From CAYRUD01 sp964427425 (lineage in GTDB: Bacteria > Chlamydiota > Chlamydiia > Chlamydiales > FEN-1388), in the NCBI GenBank assembly GCA_964427425.1, contig CAYRUD010000007.1:1-64000 (forward strand): a stretch of DNA of 64,000 bases, written 5' to 3'. A program made the translations under genes and the position numbers. This document shows, piece by piece, positions 17,667 to 26,368 of the stretch. The notes under the pieces are model-generated. The model was not told the origin of the DNA. It worked only from the letters and a program-made list of their open reading frames with translations, and did no database searches. Each line of letters begins with the position of its first letter. Within the stretch, counting starts at the first letter, position 1.

Positions 17667-18548
17667 TTAACTCTTTAATTGAGAGAGGCCCGAACGCTCA
17701 GGCAATTCTTTTTTTACTCTATATGTATCTACTTGTGAGGATACTGATTCCATTCCAACCTGTGAGAGATGATGGGCCTCCGAGCTGATGTATCTCTCTC
17801 TCATTCGATAATGTGTATCAAATGTTGAGAGGATTTCAGTAGCGAAGCGCTCCATCTCATGCTCAAAATCAGAGATCATATTTTTTATCGCGTTATAACC
17901 TATGAGGGCAGGGATAGCATTAATGAGGCCAATCACAGTAGTCGTTAGCGCCAAGGAGAGACCACTTAAGATTTGCTGCGTTGATCCAGAGCTTGAATCG
18001 GGACTTAGGCCTGCGAAGGTGACTAAGATCCCATAGACAGTTCCTAAGAGTCCTAAGAATGGAGCAAGTGTCACGATAGTTGAAAGAATATATAAGTTTC
18101 TCTCTAAGTATTTCGTGATTGTCTGAATTATTGATGAGGCTTGTGCCTCAAGAATCGAGAAATCGTCGATAAGGAGACCTTCTTCTTCATGAGCTGAGTC
18201 TGCCGTATGTCTATTCTTCTCGATAAATTCTGAGGCTTTTGTCTTTAAGACAGAGTAAATCATGTAGAAAGCATTGGGAGTCTCTGGGTGGGATACGGAT
18301 GTAAAAGTAATCTGGAGTGGGTGGTGTTTCTGCTCCAAGAAAGCTTTTTTGAAGAGGATGGATTCATTATGTACGCGAGATGCGATCCACCACTTATAGA
18401 TAAGCATTGTCCAACTCACAAAAGAGAGAGCGACTAGCGCGATATAAATGACCTTGCCAATGAAGTCCGAATCTACGTAAGCTCGGATGAATGGTTCAAA
18501 GCCTGTCGTAGCCAGTGGCATGAGAAGAGGAGAGGCAGATTGAATCAT
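17667..18548 (-). CDS. tolQ: TolQ/ExbB-type motor subunit
   Basis: A 293-residue inner-membrane protein forming the pentameric channel around TolR. One N-terminal helix (about 33-53) and two C-terminal helices (about 155-180 and 195-220) are visible; the conserved stretch LAPFLGLLGTVYGILVTF and ALTTTVIGLINAIPALIGYN, including the Thr and Pro/Ala residues lining the channel, identify it. There is a longer cytosolic loop (about 60-150) than in E. coli TolQ and an unusual charged C-terminal tail. It is the first gene of the tolQ-tolR-tolA run and is divergent from dsbD across a roughly 309-base intergenic region that must hold promoters for both. Confidence 0.93.
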   Translation of the reverse strand: MIQSASPLLMPLATTGFEPFIRAYVDSDFIGKVIYIALVALSFVSWTMLIYKWWIASRVHNESILFKKAFLEQKHHPLQITFTSVSHPETPNAFYMIYSVLKTKASEFIEKNRHTADSAHEEEGLLIDDFSILEAQASSIIQTITKYLERNLYILSTIVTLAPFLGLLGTVYGILVTFAGLSPDSSSGSTQQILSGLSLALTTTVIGLINAIPALIGYNAIKNMISDFEHEMERFATEILSTFDTHYRMRERYISSEAHHLSQVGMESVSSQVDTYRVKKELPERSGLSQLKS

Positions 18549-18857
18549 GAGCGTAACACCGCTTCTTTAATAATCAGGTTATTTTTCTTCTTTCTTACAT
18601 CTCTTCTTAAGGAGAGAGGAGACTATAGTAGTTTACGAGCTTTCTCTCACTTTCGCTTCAGCGAATAGAGAAAGAAGAAGCTTTTTTTGACATTAACCTC
18701 CCTATTTCCGTATGAGAAATAAGAAGAAAGTCTCTCTTTAAAGGGCTTTTGTCCAAGTATTGCACAGAGCGAGTGACCTGGGCAACCCTTTACACGAAGA
18801 TGAAGAAAGTCATGCTTTAATTTGTCTCCATATTCTTTACATGGAACTGGTTTTACT
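18549..18857. other. Divergent tolQ/dsbD intergenic region with long hairpin
   Basis: No gene supported. A two-part hairpin occupies 18640-18674 (outer arms CTTTCTCT/AGAGAAAG, inner arms TTCGCT/AGCGAA) and is followed by seven T residues at 18681-18687 on the plus strand. It may end a short plus-strand transcript or act as a leader structure of the tolQ mRNA. Confidence 0.4.
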
Positions 18858-21329
18858 ATGCAGTATAAATTCTTACGATGGTGGTATATTGGGGCTTTCC
18901 TGCTCTTTTGCTCCATAGCTTATCCTTTTGTCTCTTCTTTAGCAGGCGATGATCGAAATAATTTAGCGATCCAAGAAGAAGTAAAGGAGGTTACAAGTCC
19001 TTGGTTTCAGTCCTCTCCTTCACTATTTATTGAGCCGATCGCAGGGAGTGGAGATCGTAGTTTCCACGGTATCATTGATCTTTCTCTCGCTCAGGGATGG
19101 CACACCTATTGGAAAAACCCAGGTAGTGTAGGATCCAGCCCTTCGATCTCGTGGGAGCTACCTTCAGGATTGGAAGTCGCTTCTGTTGAATGGCCGATTC
19201 CTTCTGAATTTTCGACAGAGGAGGGAGATCTAAAGATCAACTCCTTTGGATATTCAGGAAACATCCAAGTATTTGTTACCTTTAAAGCTTCAGCTTCTTA
19301 TCAACCAAAAAGCGATACTTCTGTCATTCGAGCCCACCTTGAGTGGGTTATGTGCAGTGATACACAATGCGTTCCAGAAGTGACAGATCTCGAGGCCCAA
19401 GTTATTTCCTTGGAGGGGGCTGAAGGATCTCAAATGAAGGCTCGCTTTGATGAAATGGCAAAAAAGGCCCTTCTTCAAATCCCTGAGGAAAAAAACAGTA
19501 TTCGCCTTCAATTAGTGAAAGACCGTGCTGCCTTAGAGCTTTTATTGCCCTCTTCTTTACAAAAGGATACTCCTTTAAGCCAAGAAAATGTGAGGGGTGT
19601 ATTCCTCTTTTTTGAGGAGCCAGGAATACAAAATACCGCGAAAGGCTCTCTACTTATAGATTCAAATGGATATCCATACGCGATTCAGGTAGTAATTTCT
19701 GAGAAGAAAGTCAATGAACTCTTAGGTGAGAAGAATGAGCCGTATCTCTTCTCAGGAGTCTATAGATATACCGTAGCTGATGCTCAAGACCCGCAAAAAA
19801 TTCAAGATTTCTTTGGTAAATTTACAAATGTCTCTTTAATCAGCATTCTGTCTCCTCAAGAAGAGACGAAAGAGCAACCATTCAATGAGATCATCTCGAG
19901 ATTCCAAGGTTCTCCTTCAGGAGATTCTCAAGATGAGTTGAACACCCTCCTCATCTTTCTTGGATTAGCATTTATGGGTGGAATTATTCTGAATGTCATG
20001 CCTTGTGTCTTGCCTGTCATCGGCTTGAAAGTACTTCACTTACTCTCGTATCGCGAAGAAGGGGAAAATTCAGAAAGAAAGAAAGTAAAAGGGATCGCTC
20101 GATTTGGCCTTTCATTTGCTTTAGGAGTTATATCGGCATTTTGGATTTTGGCTCTTATTGTGTACATGCTCCAGTATATGGGCTCAACAGTCGGCTGGGG
20201 CTTTCAGCTTCAAGAGCCTTGGTTTGTCTTAACGCTCATCCTTGTTCTATTCGTGTTGAGCCTGAGTATGTTCGGCCTTTTTGAGTTTGGTCTATCCATT
20301 AGCTCAAAAGCAGCATCGATACAGACCAATGCGTCGACTCAAGTTGTATATGATTCAAAAGTTGGTGAAGTTTCTCCAAAGAAGATTGAAGGGGTTACAA
20401 GTGACAAGAGCCAGCATGTTCAGTCGTTCTTGAGCGGGCTGCTCGTTACTGTTATTGCAACTCCATGTACTGGCCCTCTCTTAGGGTCCGTTGCTGGGTT
20501 TTTAGCAACACTTCACCCTATCCAAGGATTTGCAATCTTTACGGCATTGGGTTTAGGCGTCTCATTTCCGTACCTCATCTTTACAGCGTTCCCATCTCTA
20601 TTAAGACTGCTACCACGCCCTGGGAAGTGGATGGTTACGTTTAAGCAATTCTTAGGTTTCTTACTCTTAGCCACAGTCGCTTGGCTCTTATGGGTTTTAG
20701 AGGCTCAAGTGGGCCCTCTTCCTACGACAACCTTTGCAGCTCTTTTCCTTATTCTCTCTTTGAGTGCTTGGATATATGGTAGCTGGGCAACTCCAGTGCA
20801 TGGCATATTTGTACGAGGTGTAGCTTCAATATTAGCTATGTCCCTAACTATAGCCTCTCTTGTGCTAGCTCCTTCGATTATCAATCGCCAGGATTCTGCT
20901 CATATGGATAGTAAAGAGCCTTCTTCTCAGGCCTTAGAGTGGAAACCATTTTCTATGAAGGCTTTAAATGACACTCTCCAAGAGGGGAAACCTGTATTAG
21001 TTGAGGTTACTGCGAAATGGTGTCTTACATGCCAAGTCAATAAAGCTGTATTTCTCTCTTCGAGAGTCATCAAGGCTATCAAGGAAAATGATATCGTGCT
21101 TTATCGTGCAGACTGGACGAAGAAAGATGATGAAATCACCCAATTCTTAAGGTCATTTGGAAGAAATGGGGTACCAACGTATATTTATTTCCCTAAAGGC
21201 CTTATTGGCGAAGACGCTCGTCAAGATGAAGATCAGAAGAAACCATATCTTCTCCCTGAACTTTTGACAGTCGATTCTCTTCTTTATGGCCTTGGAGTAG
21301 AAGATGATCTTCCATCTTCTGCGGAATAA
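18858..21329 (+). CDS. dsbD: Thiol:disulfide interchange protein DsbD
   Basis: Moves reducing power from cytosolic thioredoxin across the inner membrane to periplasmic disulfide isomerases. After a signal peptide, the N-terminal DsbC-like domain shows GWHTYWKNPG; the membrane domain of about eight helices has the paired cysteines in NVMPCVLPVIGLK and IATPCTGPLLG; the C-terminal thioredoxin-like domain has the active site AKWCLTCQVN (Cys pair near residues 722 and 725). About 823 residues, larger than E. coli DsbD because of long loops (a charged loop sits between helices near 480-520). The ATG at 18858 precedes a proper signal sequence; an upstream TTG at 18822 is less likely. It precedes tatD by 71 bases. 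Confidence 0.94.
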   Translation: MQYKFLRWWYIGAFLLFCSIAYPFVSSLAGDDRNNLAIQEEVKEVTSPWFQSSPSLFIEPIAGSGDRSFHGIIDLSLAQGWHTYWKNPGSVGSSPSISWELPSGLEVASVEWPIPSEFSTEEGDLKINSFGYSGNIQVFVTFKASASYQPKSDTSVIRAHLEWVMCSDTQCVPEVTDLEAQVISLEGAEGSQMKARFDEMAKKALLQIPEEKNSIRLQLVKDRAALELLLPSSLQKDTPLSQENVRGVFLFFEEPGIQNTAKGSLLIDSNGYPYAIQVVISEKKVNELLGEKNEPYLFSGVYRYTVADAQDPQKIQDFFGKFTNVSLISILSPQEETKEQPFNEIISRFQGSPSGDSQDELNTLLIFLGLAFMGGIILNVMPCVLPVIGLKVLHLLSYREEGENSERKKVKGIARFGLSFALGVISAFWILALIVYMLQYMGSTVGWGFQLQEPWFVLTLILVLFVLSLSMFGLFEFGLSISSKAASIQTNASTQVVYDSKVGEVSPKKIEGVTSDKSQHVQSFLSGLLVTVIATPCTGPLLGSVAGFLATLHPIQGFAIFTALGLGVSFPYLIFTAFPSLLRLLPRPGKWMVTFKQFLGFLLLATVAWLLWVLEAQVGPLPTTTFAALFLILSLSAWIYGSWATPVHGIFVRGVASILAMSLTIASLVLAPSIINRQDSAHMDSKEPSSQALEWKPFSMKALNDTLQEGKPVLVEVTAKWCLTCQVNKAVFLSSRVIKAIKENDIVLYRADWTKKDDEITQFLRSFGRNGVPTYIYFPKGLIGEDARQDEDQKKPYLLPELLTVDSLLYGLGVEDDLPSSAE

Positions 21330-21335
21330 TCTAAA

Positions 21336-21364
21336 AAGAGAGGGGAGAAGATCCTCTCTCTCTT
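21336..21364 (+). terminator. Hairpin between dsbD and tatD
   Basis: Purine-rich arm beginning AAGAGAGG pairs with a CCTCTCTCTT arm shortly after the dsbD stop; a run CCTCTTTT follows. The pairing is imperfect, so this may be a partial terminator inside the operon. Confidence 0.4.
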
Positions 21365-21400
21365 CCTCTTTTAATCTTTAAATTCGAATTCTCATCACTT

Positions 21401-22249
21401 ATGGAACAGTCATCTCTTGTTGTATTGAATCGCTCATATGCTTTCGACTCTCATATTCATCTTTCTTCTCCCCAGTTCAGTGATGATGAAGTCTTTCAAC
21501 TGCTCCAAAGAGCTCATGGGGCCAATCTGAAGGCAGTAATGAATGTTGCAACAGATCAAACAAGTTGGGAAAGGTCTCTTTCCTTCTCATCACAAATGGA
21601 TAGGATAGAAGGACTTGAGTGGTATCAGGCGGCTGCGACAACGCCTCACGAGGCATCTTATGAAGATCCATTTTTTACGACTGTTGAAAAAGCGGCATCG
21701 CAAGGGCTTATACAAGCTATAGGAGAAACAGGTCTCGACTACTTTTATGAGCATAGCCCAAAAGAAACACAGCGAGACCTTTTCATCAGATACATTGAGC
21801 TTGCCTTGAGGTATAGCCTTCCTTTGATTATCCATTGTAGGGATGCTTTTTCCGATTTTTTCTCCATTCTGAAGAGTGAGGGACAAGGAAAAGCTCGAGG
21901 AGTTCTCCACTGCTTTACTGGGACAAAAGAAGATGCGAGAAGACTTATCGATATGGGGTGGTTTGTCTCTATAAGCGGTATTGCTACATATTCGAAGTCA
22001 ACAGAAGAGCTCCGCGAGGTCGTAAGATTTCTTCCTTCAAATCAATTCCTTGTCGAGACAGATGCTCCTTATCTTGCTCCTCATCCGAAGCGAGGGAAAA
22101 AGAATGAGCCTCAGTTTCTCCTTCATACCATAGATTGTATCGCAAAACTAAGAGGAGTTTCTATTGACGAAGTTGCGCAAACGACGTATGAGAATGCTAA
22201 AACTCTTTTTGGTGAAATAGGTGAGCGAGCGCGACAATTTAAAGAATGA
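21401..22249 (+). CDS. tatD: TatD-family metal-dependent deoxyribonuclease
   Basis: A 282-residue TIM-barrel hydrolase of the TatD/YcfH family, acting as a 3'-5' DNase and possibly in DNA repair or quality control. Metal-binding motifs in order: FDSHIHL (the His-x-His pair), IGETGLDYFYEHS (Glu), LIIHCRDAF (His), LHCFTG (His) and LVETDAPYLAPHPKRGK (Asp). Length is typical. The order dsbD-tatD is the same as in Chlamydia. The next gene starts at an in-frame GTG 29 bases before this stop, so translation of the two may be coupled. Confidence 0.94.
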   Translation: MEQSSLVVLNRSYAFDSHIHLSSPQFSDDEVFQLLQRAHGANLKAVMNVATDQTSWERSLSFSSQMDRIEGLEWYQAAATTPHEASYEDPFFTTVEKAASQGLIQAIGETGLDYFYEHSPKETQRDLFIRYIELALRYSLPLIIHCRDAFSDFFSILKSEGQGKARGVLHCFTGTKEDARRLIDMGWFVSISGIATYSKSTEELREVVRFLPSNQFLVETDAPYLAPHPKRGKKNEPQFLLHTIDCIAKLRGVSIDEVAQTTYENAKTLFGEIGERARQFKE

Positions 22250-25200
22250 CATACAATCTTCGCTTCCTCCTACGAGTTCGCTCAGAGTAACGAACTCATG
22301 GAAGCAATTTATTGTTGAGGCGGAAGGAGCAGTCAAAGCTCGAGACTTTCGGCCAAAAACAATACGCTCTATTCTTTTACTTATTGATCCTTTTCTCCTT
22401 GAAGATGTTCAGTTGAGTCTCTACGGCAAATTCATGGGAGCAATTATTGGGCCCGGATTCAAAAGTGGAAGAAGGTATCTCTTTCTTCCACTCTTTCAGC
22501 TTTTTAAGAAGAAATGGCAGCACATATTTAAAGATGCGCCTGAAAGGGCAATACAAGCATATAATAACCTCGTTAAAGCGCTATTGTCAGAGTATCCTTC
22601 TCTTTTGCTTGATGAGCATGAAGCAAGAGGAAAGAAAACTGTTACGGAAAAGCTCCTTGAAAAAGGAGAGAAAAGTAAAGAGAGCTTGAAAGAGCTGATT
22701 CACTCAAAAGATGTTCAATTATCAAAAGCTCTTGGTTTCTCCAAGCTCATAGAGAATTGGTCACAAGAAGAAAAAAGACAGGAGATTCCTCCTGAACTTT
22801 CTTTGCAGGATAGCTTGAGCAAAGAGCTTGAAGTTCTTCCCCTCTCTGAGAGTTCGAAAGATCATCTTATCTCTTTTTTCATGGCCCAATACAGTCTCGA
22901 AAAGAAAACGATAACTTCTTTTGTAAAAGAGCTGAGGGATATAGCCACGCCTTATATCCAAGCGATAGGGGAAATCATTCAGCTTGTAAATGATCCTTTT
23001 TTACTGCGTTTTAAAGACATTATTCCTTTTGTCGATAAAGCAACCTCCCTTCAGGTGCCTTCAGAAATATTTCAAGGAAGTCAAGTTGATTTAAATGCGT
23101 CTCTTAGGAAGCTTTTTGAAGATGAGGCTAAAAACCATTTAGAGAAAGTTGTTTTCATACGCAGCCGTGAGGCAAAAATTCAGTCGATAGAGTCTAAAAA
23201 GAAGATCCTTCAAGATAAGTTGATGCCTTTAAGCAAAAGGCCTGATTTGAGTGATCGGGTTATGCCATTTCTTTCTCGGCTGAGTATACTAAACGTGAGT
23301 TATGACGAGAGTTCAACGCAAGAAGAAAGAGGAAAGCTTTTAACAGATCAAAAGATTGAGTTAATTGAGGTAGATCTTTCCCAATTAATTAATGAGGTAG
23401 AGGCCTATTTTGGACAGGCTCTTCGCGATATTGTGCGTCTTGATGAAGCAGTCGAAAGAGAGGTCCTTCTTTTCTTTTGCCGCTTATGGGATATCGTCTC
23501 AGAATATACTATTTACCCTGATCTTTTGAGTATCGATCTTGAGCTCAAACAATCTCTCATGAAGGGAATAGAGTCTGCTTCAGAAGATGTCATCGGAGGT
23601 GTTATATCATGGGACCATTTCCTTACTAAGTCCAAAGAGCTTTACTACTCTCACAATGTGCTGCTCCATCGCTCAGAAATATTTGTTCGGTCTCGGAGGA
23701 TAAAAGATATACGGCAGTCCCTCAATAGAGAGCTCTTAGAGATAGATCGGCTCATTCTTCTTATCATGGCCTCAAATAAATCTGATTTCAAAGAGAGATA
23801 TGCTCCACTCATTTCTGCAAGAGATACACTCAAGGATCGCTATGTTGAGTGGTTTTATCCGCAAAAACTATTCTCTATTACGTCTGATCCGGAGTCTATT
23901 AATCATGTGTTTCGCCAAGGGTGGCTTTTCCAAGAAGAGTGGCAGAGCATAAAATCAAACTTTAAATCCCAACTTCGAAGAGATCTCTTCCCTGATGTAG
24001 CGAGTGTAAAATCACTTATCCGAGTTCTCGAGCGGGCGATTGCTCGTGTCGATTTCTTCGCGAATAATACCATCAAAGATAAATCTATAGAGGCGATTGC
24101 GGAGATCTTTCTTAAGAAATTAAGTGACTGGAAGGATGAGTGGGAGAATAAAGATCTCCCTTCACTCCAGAGTGAAGGGCTTGACGCTCTATTAGAGGTC
24201 ATCTCTCAGTTTCGAGAAAAAACAGGTATCGAGCTTTCTCTTCTCATGAATGTCGATCAGAATGAGCTTCAAGATAAAGTGATAAGTAGACTGTATCGAT
24301 TAAAGCAAGATGCTGATTCTATTAGCGAACTGCTGCGCGATATTCAATACCTCAAGACAACAGATGTAGAATTTGAAGATGCCCTCCTTGAATTTGTCCC
24401 CGAGATAAGGGGCGCCTTTCTCTCTTCATTCTCACTCAGTGCAGGATCCTTCGCTGAGGAAATGATGAGAAAAATAAGTGATTCTGAGATTGGTCTACGA
24501 CATATCAGCAATATACTCCTTATGAATGTCGGCTTTGTTGATACTTCCTCGAGCCTTGAGAGAGATGATTTATGGCATAAGCTTTTTCTTAAGATAGAGC
24601 CTGAGCTTGAAAGAGCTTTCTCATCCCTCTTTGAGAGAAAAGAAGCGTTTGAAAGAATTTCGCCATTAATTATCCATCACTTAAATCTCATAAAATCGAA
24701 TATCGCAAATCTTAAAAACTCCATTTCAGTGCCGATACAAGGTAAAAATCTGATCTCATCAGACGTAACAAAGAAGCTTATCTCTCTCTTTAGAGAGGTT
24801 TCACTCTTCTTTTATGGCACTGAACTGAGCTCTCAGATAGATCGAAAGAAGGATATTCAAGAGCCTATCTCTCTTTTAGACTCGGTGTGGATTCTCTCTT
24901 GGCTCCATAGCCTGATGCTCGATCGCTTTCATAAAGAGGCTATTTTATCTGAAGAAGAGATGAAAGAGGTGACGGATCTGATGATGTCATTCCGCAGAAG
25001 GTTAATGGAAATTCTCATCCATAATAGGGGGGCTTCTTTGCTTCAAGATGCTCTCGATGAATTTATAACCTCATCCGAAAAGTTTATTGGCACTTACTTG
25101 ACAGAATCACCTGAAGCTGCTGAAGTGTTAAGAGATTTTTTAAGAGCTATCTCGCTTGTCAAATCTCTTATATCTAAACACAGTGGTGAGGACAAAGAGA

Positions 25201-25271
25201 TGAGTTATCATAGACAATCATTCCTGCAGCCGTTCATGTATGGAGATTTGTCTAACTTGCTCAAGCGATGA
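22221..25271 (+). CDS. 1016-residue helical protein of unknown function
   Basis: A very long, soluble, helix-rich protein without signal peptide, membrane span, coiled-coil register or catalytic motif that I can identify. It is rich in Leu, Ser, Glu, Lys and Ile throughout, with many amphipathic helices and no internal repeat visible. The only supported start is the GTG at 22221 (MSERDNLKNDIQSS), overlapping tatD by 29 bases; the first in-frame ATG comes about 71 codons later, inside a segment that looks structured (SLYGKFMGAIIGPGF). It lies between tatD and sdhC, genes that are neighbours in Chlamydia as I recall it. A structural or effector-like role is possible, but there is no evidence for either. 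Confidence 0.7.
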   Translation: MSERDNLKNDIQSSLPPTSSLRVTNSWKQFIVEAEGAVKARDFRPKTIRSILLLIDPFLLEDVQLSLYGKFMGAIIGPGFKSGRRYLFLPLFQLFKKKWQHIFKDAPERAIQAYNNLVKALLSEYPSLLLDEHEARGKKTVTEKLLEKGEKSKESLKELIHSKDVQLSKALGFSKLIENWSQEEKRQEIPPELSLQDSLSKELEVLPLSESSKDHLISFFMAQYSLEKKTITSFVKELRDIATPYIQAIGEIIQLVNDPFLLRFKDIIPFVDKATSLQVPSEIFQGSQVDLNASLRKLFEDEAKNHLEKVVFIRSREAKIQSIESKKKILQDKLMPLSKRPDLSDRVMPFLSRLSILNVSYDESSTQEERGKLLTDQKIELIEVDLSQLINEVEAYFGQALRDIVRLDEAVEREVLLFFCRLWDIVSEYTIYPDLLSIDLELKQSLMKGIESASEDVIGGVISWDHFLTKSKELYYSHNVLLHRSEIFVRSRRIKDIRQSLNRELLEIDRLILLIMASNKSDFKERYAPLISARDTLKDRYVEWFYPQKLFSITSDPESINHVFRQGWLFQEEWQSIKSNFKSQLRRDLFPDVASVKSLIRVLERAIARVDFFANNTIKDKSIEAIAEIFLKKLSDWKDEWENKDLPSLQSEGLDALLEVISQFREKTGIELSLLMNVDQNELQDKVISRLYRLKQDADSISELLRDIQYLKTTDVEFEDALLEFVPEIRGAFLSSFSLSAGSFAEEMMRKISDSEIGLRHISNILLMNVGFVDTSSSLERDDLWHKLFLKIEPELERAFSSLFERKEAFERISPLIIHHLNLIKSNIANLKNSISVPIQGKNLISSDVTKKLISLFREVSLFFYGTELSSQIDRKKDIQEPISLLDSVWILSWLHSLMLDRFHKEAILSEEEMKEVTDLMMSFRRRLMEILIHNRGASLLQDALDEFITSSEKFIGTYLTESPEAAEVLRDFLRAISLVKSLISKHSGEDKEMSYHRQSFLQPFMYGDLSNLLKR

Positions 25272-25320
25272 GGTGATCGGATCCTGTAAAGAAGAGAATA
25301 AAAAGGGTTGTCTTTAGAGT

Positions 25321-26322
25321 ATGAGTATTTCTTCAGATCATAATAACTCTGCATCGGACTCTCAGCCAATTCCACGAGAATTTCTTAAAAGGCGCCTTCA
25401 CTCTCTTACTGGGATATTTCTTATACTCTTCTTGATAGAGCATATGCTGACAAACTCTCAAGCAGCTCTATGGCTTGGTGACGAAGGAAAAGGCTTTGTT
25501 GATGCAGTCAACTTTCTTCACTCGCTGCCGTATCTCCAAGTAATTGAAATCGCTCTTCTTCTTGTGCCTTTTGTAATCCATGGGATTTGGGGGCTTCTTT
25601 ATTTACGAGAGACGAAATTCAATTCTTTTTCTTCGGATGGATCTACACCATCTCTTCCTTATCCTAGAAACATTGCCTTTACGTGGCAGAGGGTAACAGC
25701 AATTATTCTTGCTATCGGATTAGTATGGCACGTTATCTCCATGCGTTTTTTGAGATATCCTGAAGAGATCGGAAGGGGTATAAACAAAACATATGCAGTG
25801 ATTGCTTCACCTGATAATGGAATTGCTGCAGTGGCAGCTCGTCTGGACGCAGAAGTTATTACTGAAGAAACAAAATTATTAGCGATAGATCACCTTCAAA
25901 AAGAAAAACAATCGTATAAAGAAGCTTTAGAGTCATTAAAAGGAGCTTCATTAAGCTCTGGATATGAACGCCTCAAATATGAAGCATCTGTCATCACAGA
26001 AAAAGAGTTGTTCGTAGAAGAGCTAAAGCCATCAAAAGATAAATGGTATGTTCTCTCAGATAATTTTGGAACAGCTGTTCTCTTTACTGTCCGTGATGCC
26101 TTTAAGTCATATGTGACCTGTATTTTTTACACGCTCTTTGTTCTTGCCGCTTGTTTCCATGCTGGGAATGGATTATGGACAGCTGCAATCTCGTGGGGAC
26201 TCTCAGTTAATGAACGTTCACGAGTGTTTATCCGTTGGGTATCATATGGACTAATGGCTCTTTTATCTATTTGGGGCCTAGCAAGCATTTGGCTTACCTA
26301 TTTCGTCACCTTGCGACAGTAG
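25321..26322 (+). CDS. sdhC: Succinate dehydrogenase cytochrome b subunit SdhC
   Basis: Membrane anchor of complex II, of the five-helix Bacillus type binding heme b and quinone. Helices lie at about residues 28-44, 76-96, 123-141, 263-286 and 303-326; conserved histidines are seen in LIEHMLTN, VIHGIWG, LVWHVIS and CFHAGNG. At 333 residues it is much longer than the roughly 200-residue Bacillus protein, because a hydrophilic insert of about 100 residues (142-245, helical, Lys/Glu-rich) separates helices 3 and 4. It is first in sdhC-sdhA-sdhB with gaps of 46 and 23 bases. A long chlamydial SdhC with an insert is consistent with membership of this phylum. Confidence 0.9.
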   Translation: MSISSDHNNSASDSQPIPREFLKRRLHSLTGIFLILFLIEHMLTNSQAALWLGDEGKGFVDAVNFLHSLPYLQVIEIALLLVPFVIHGIWGLLYLRETKFNSFSSDGSTPSLPYPRNIAFTWQRVTAIILAIGLVWHVISMRFLRYPEEIGRGINKTYAVIASPDNGIAAVAARLDAEVITEETKLLAIDHLQKEKQSYKEALESLKGASLSSGYERLKYEASVITEKELFVEELKPSKDKWYVLSDNFGTAVLFTVRDAFKSYVTCIFYTLFVLAACFHAGNGLWTAAISWGLSVNERSRVFIRWVSYGLMALLSIWGLASIWLTYFVTLRQ

Positions 26323-26368
26323 TAACACGCAATATTACAATGAGACAGATGATTTGGAGTAGAATCTC

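Noticed and set aside
18647..18916. 89-codon minus-strand frame in the tolQ/dsbD intergenic region
   Set aside because: It covers the hairpin and the dsbD start region; no ribosome site, no domain; divergent promoters are a better explanation.
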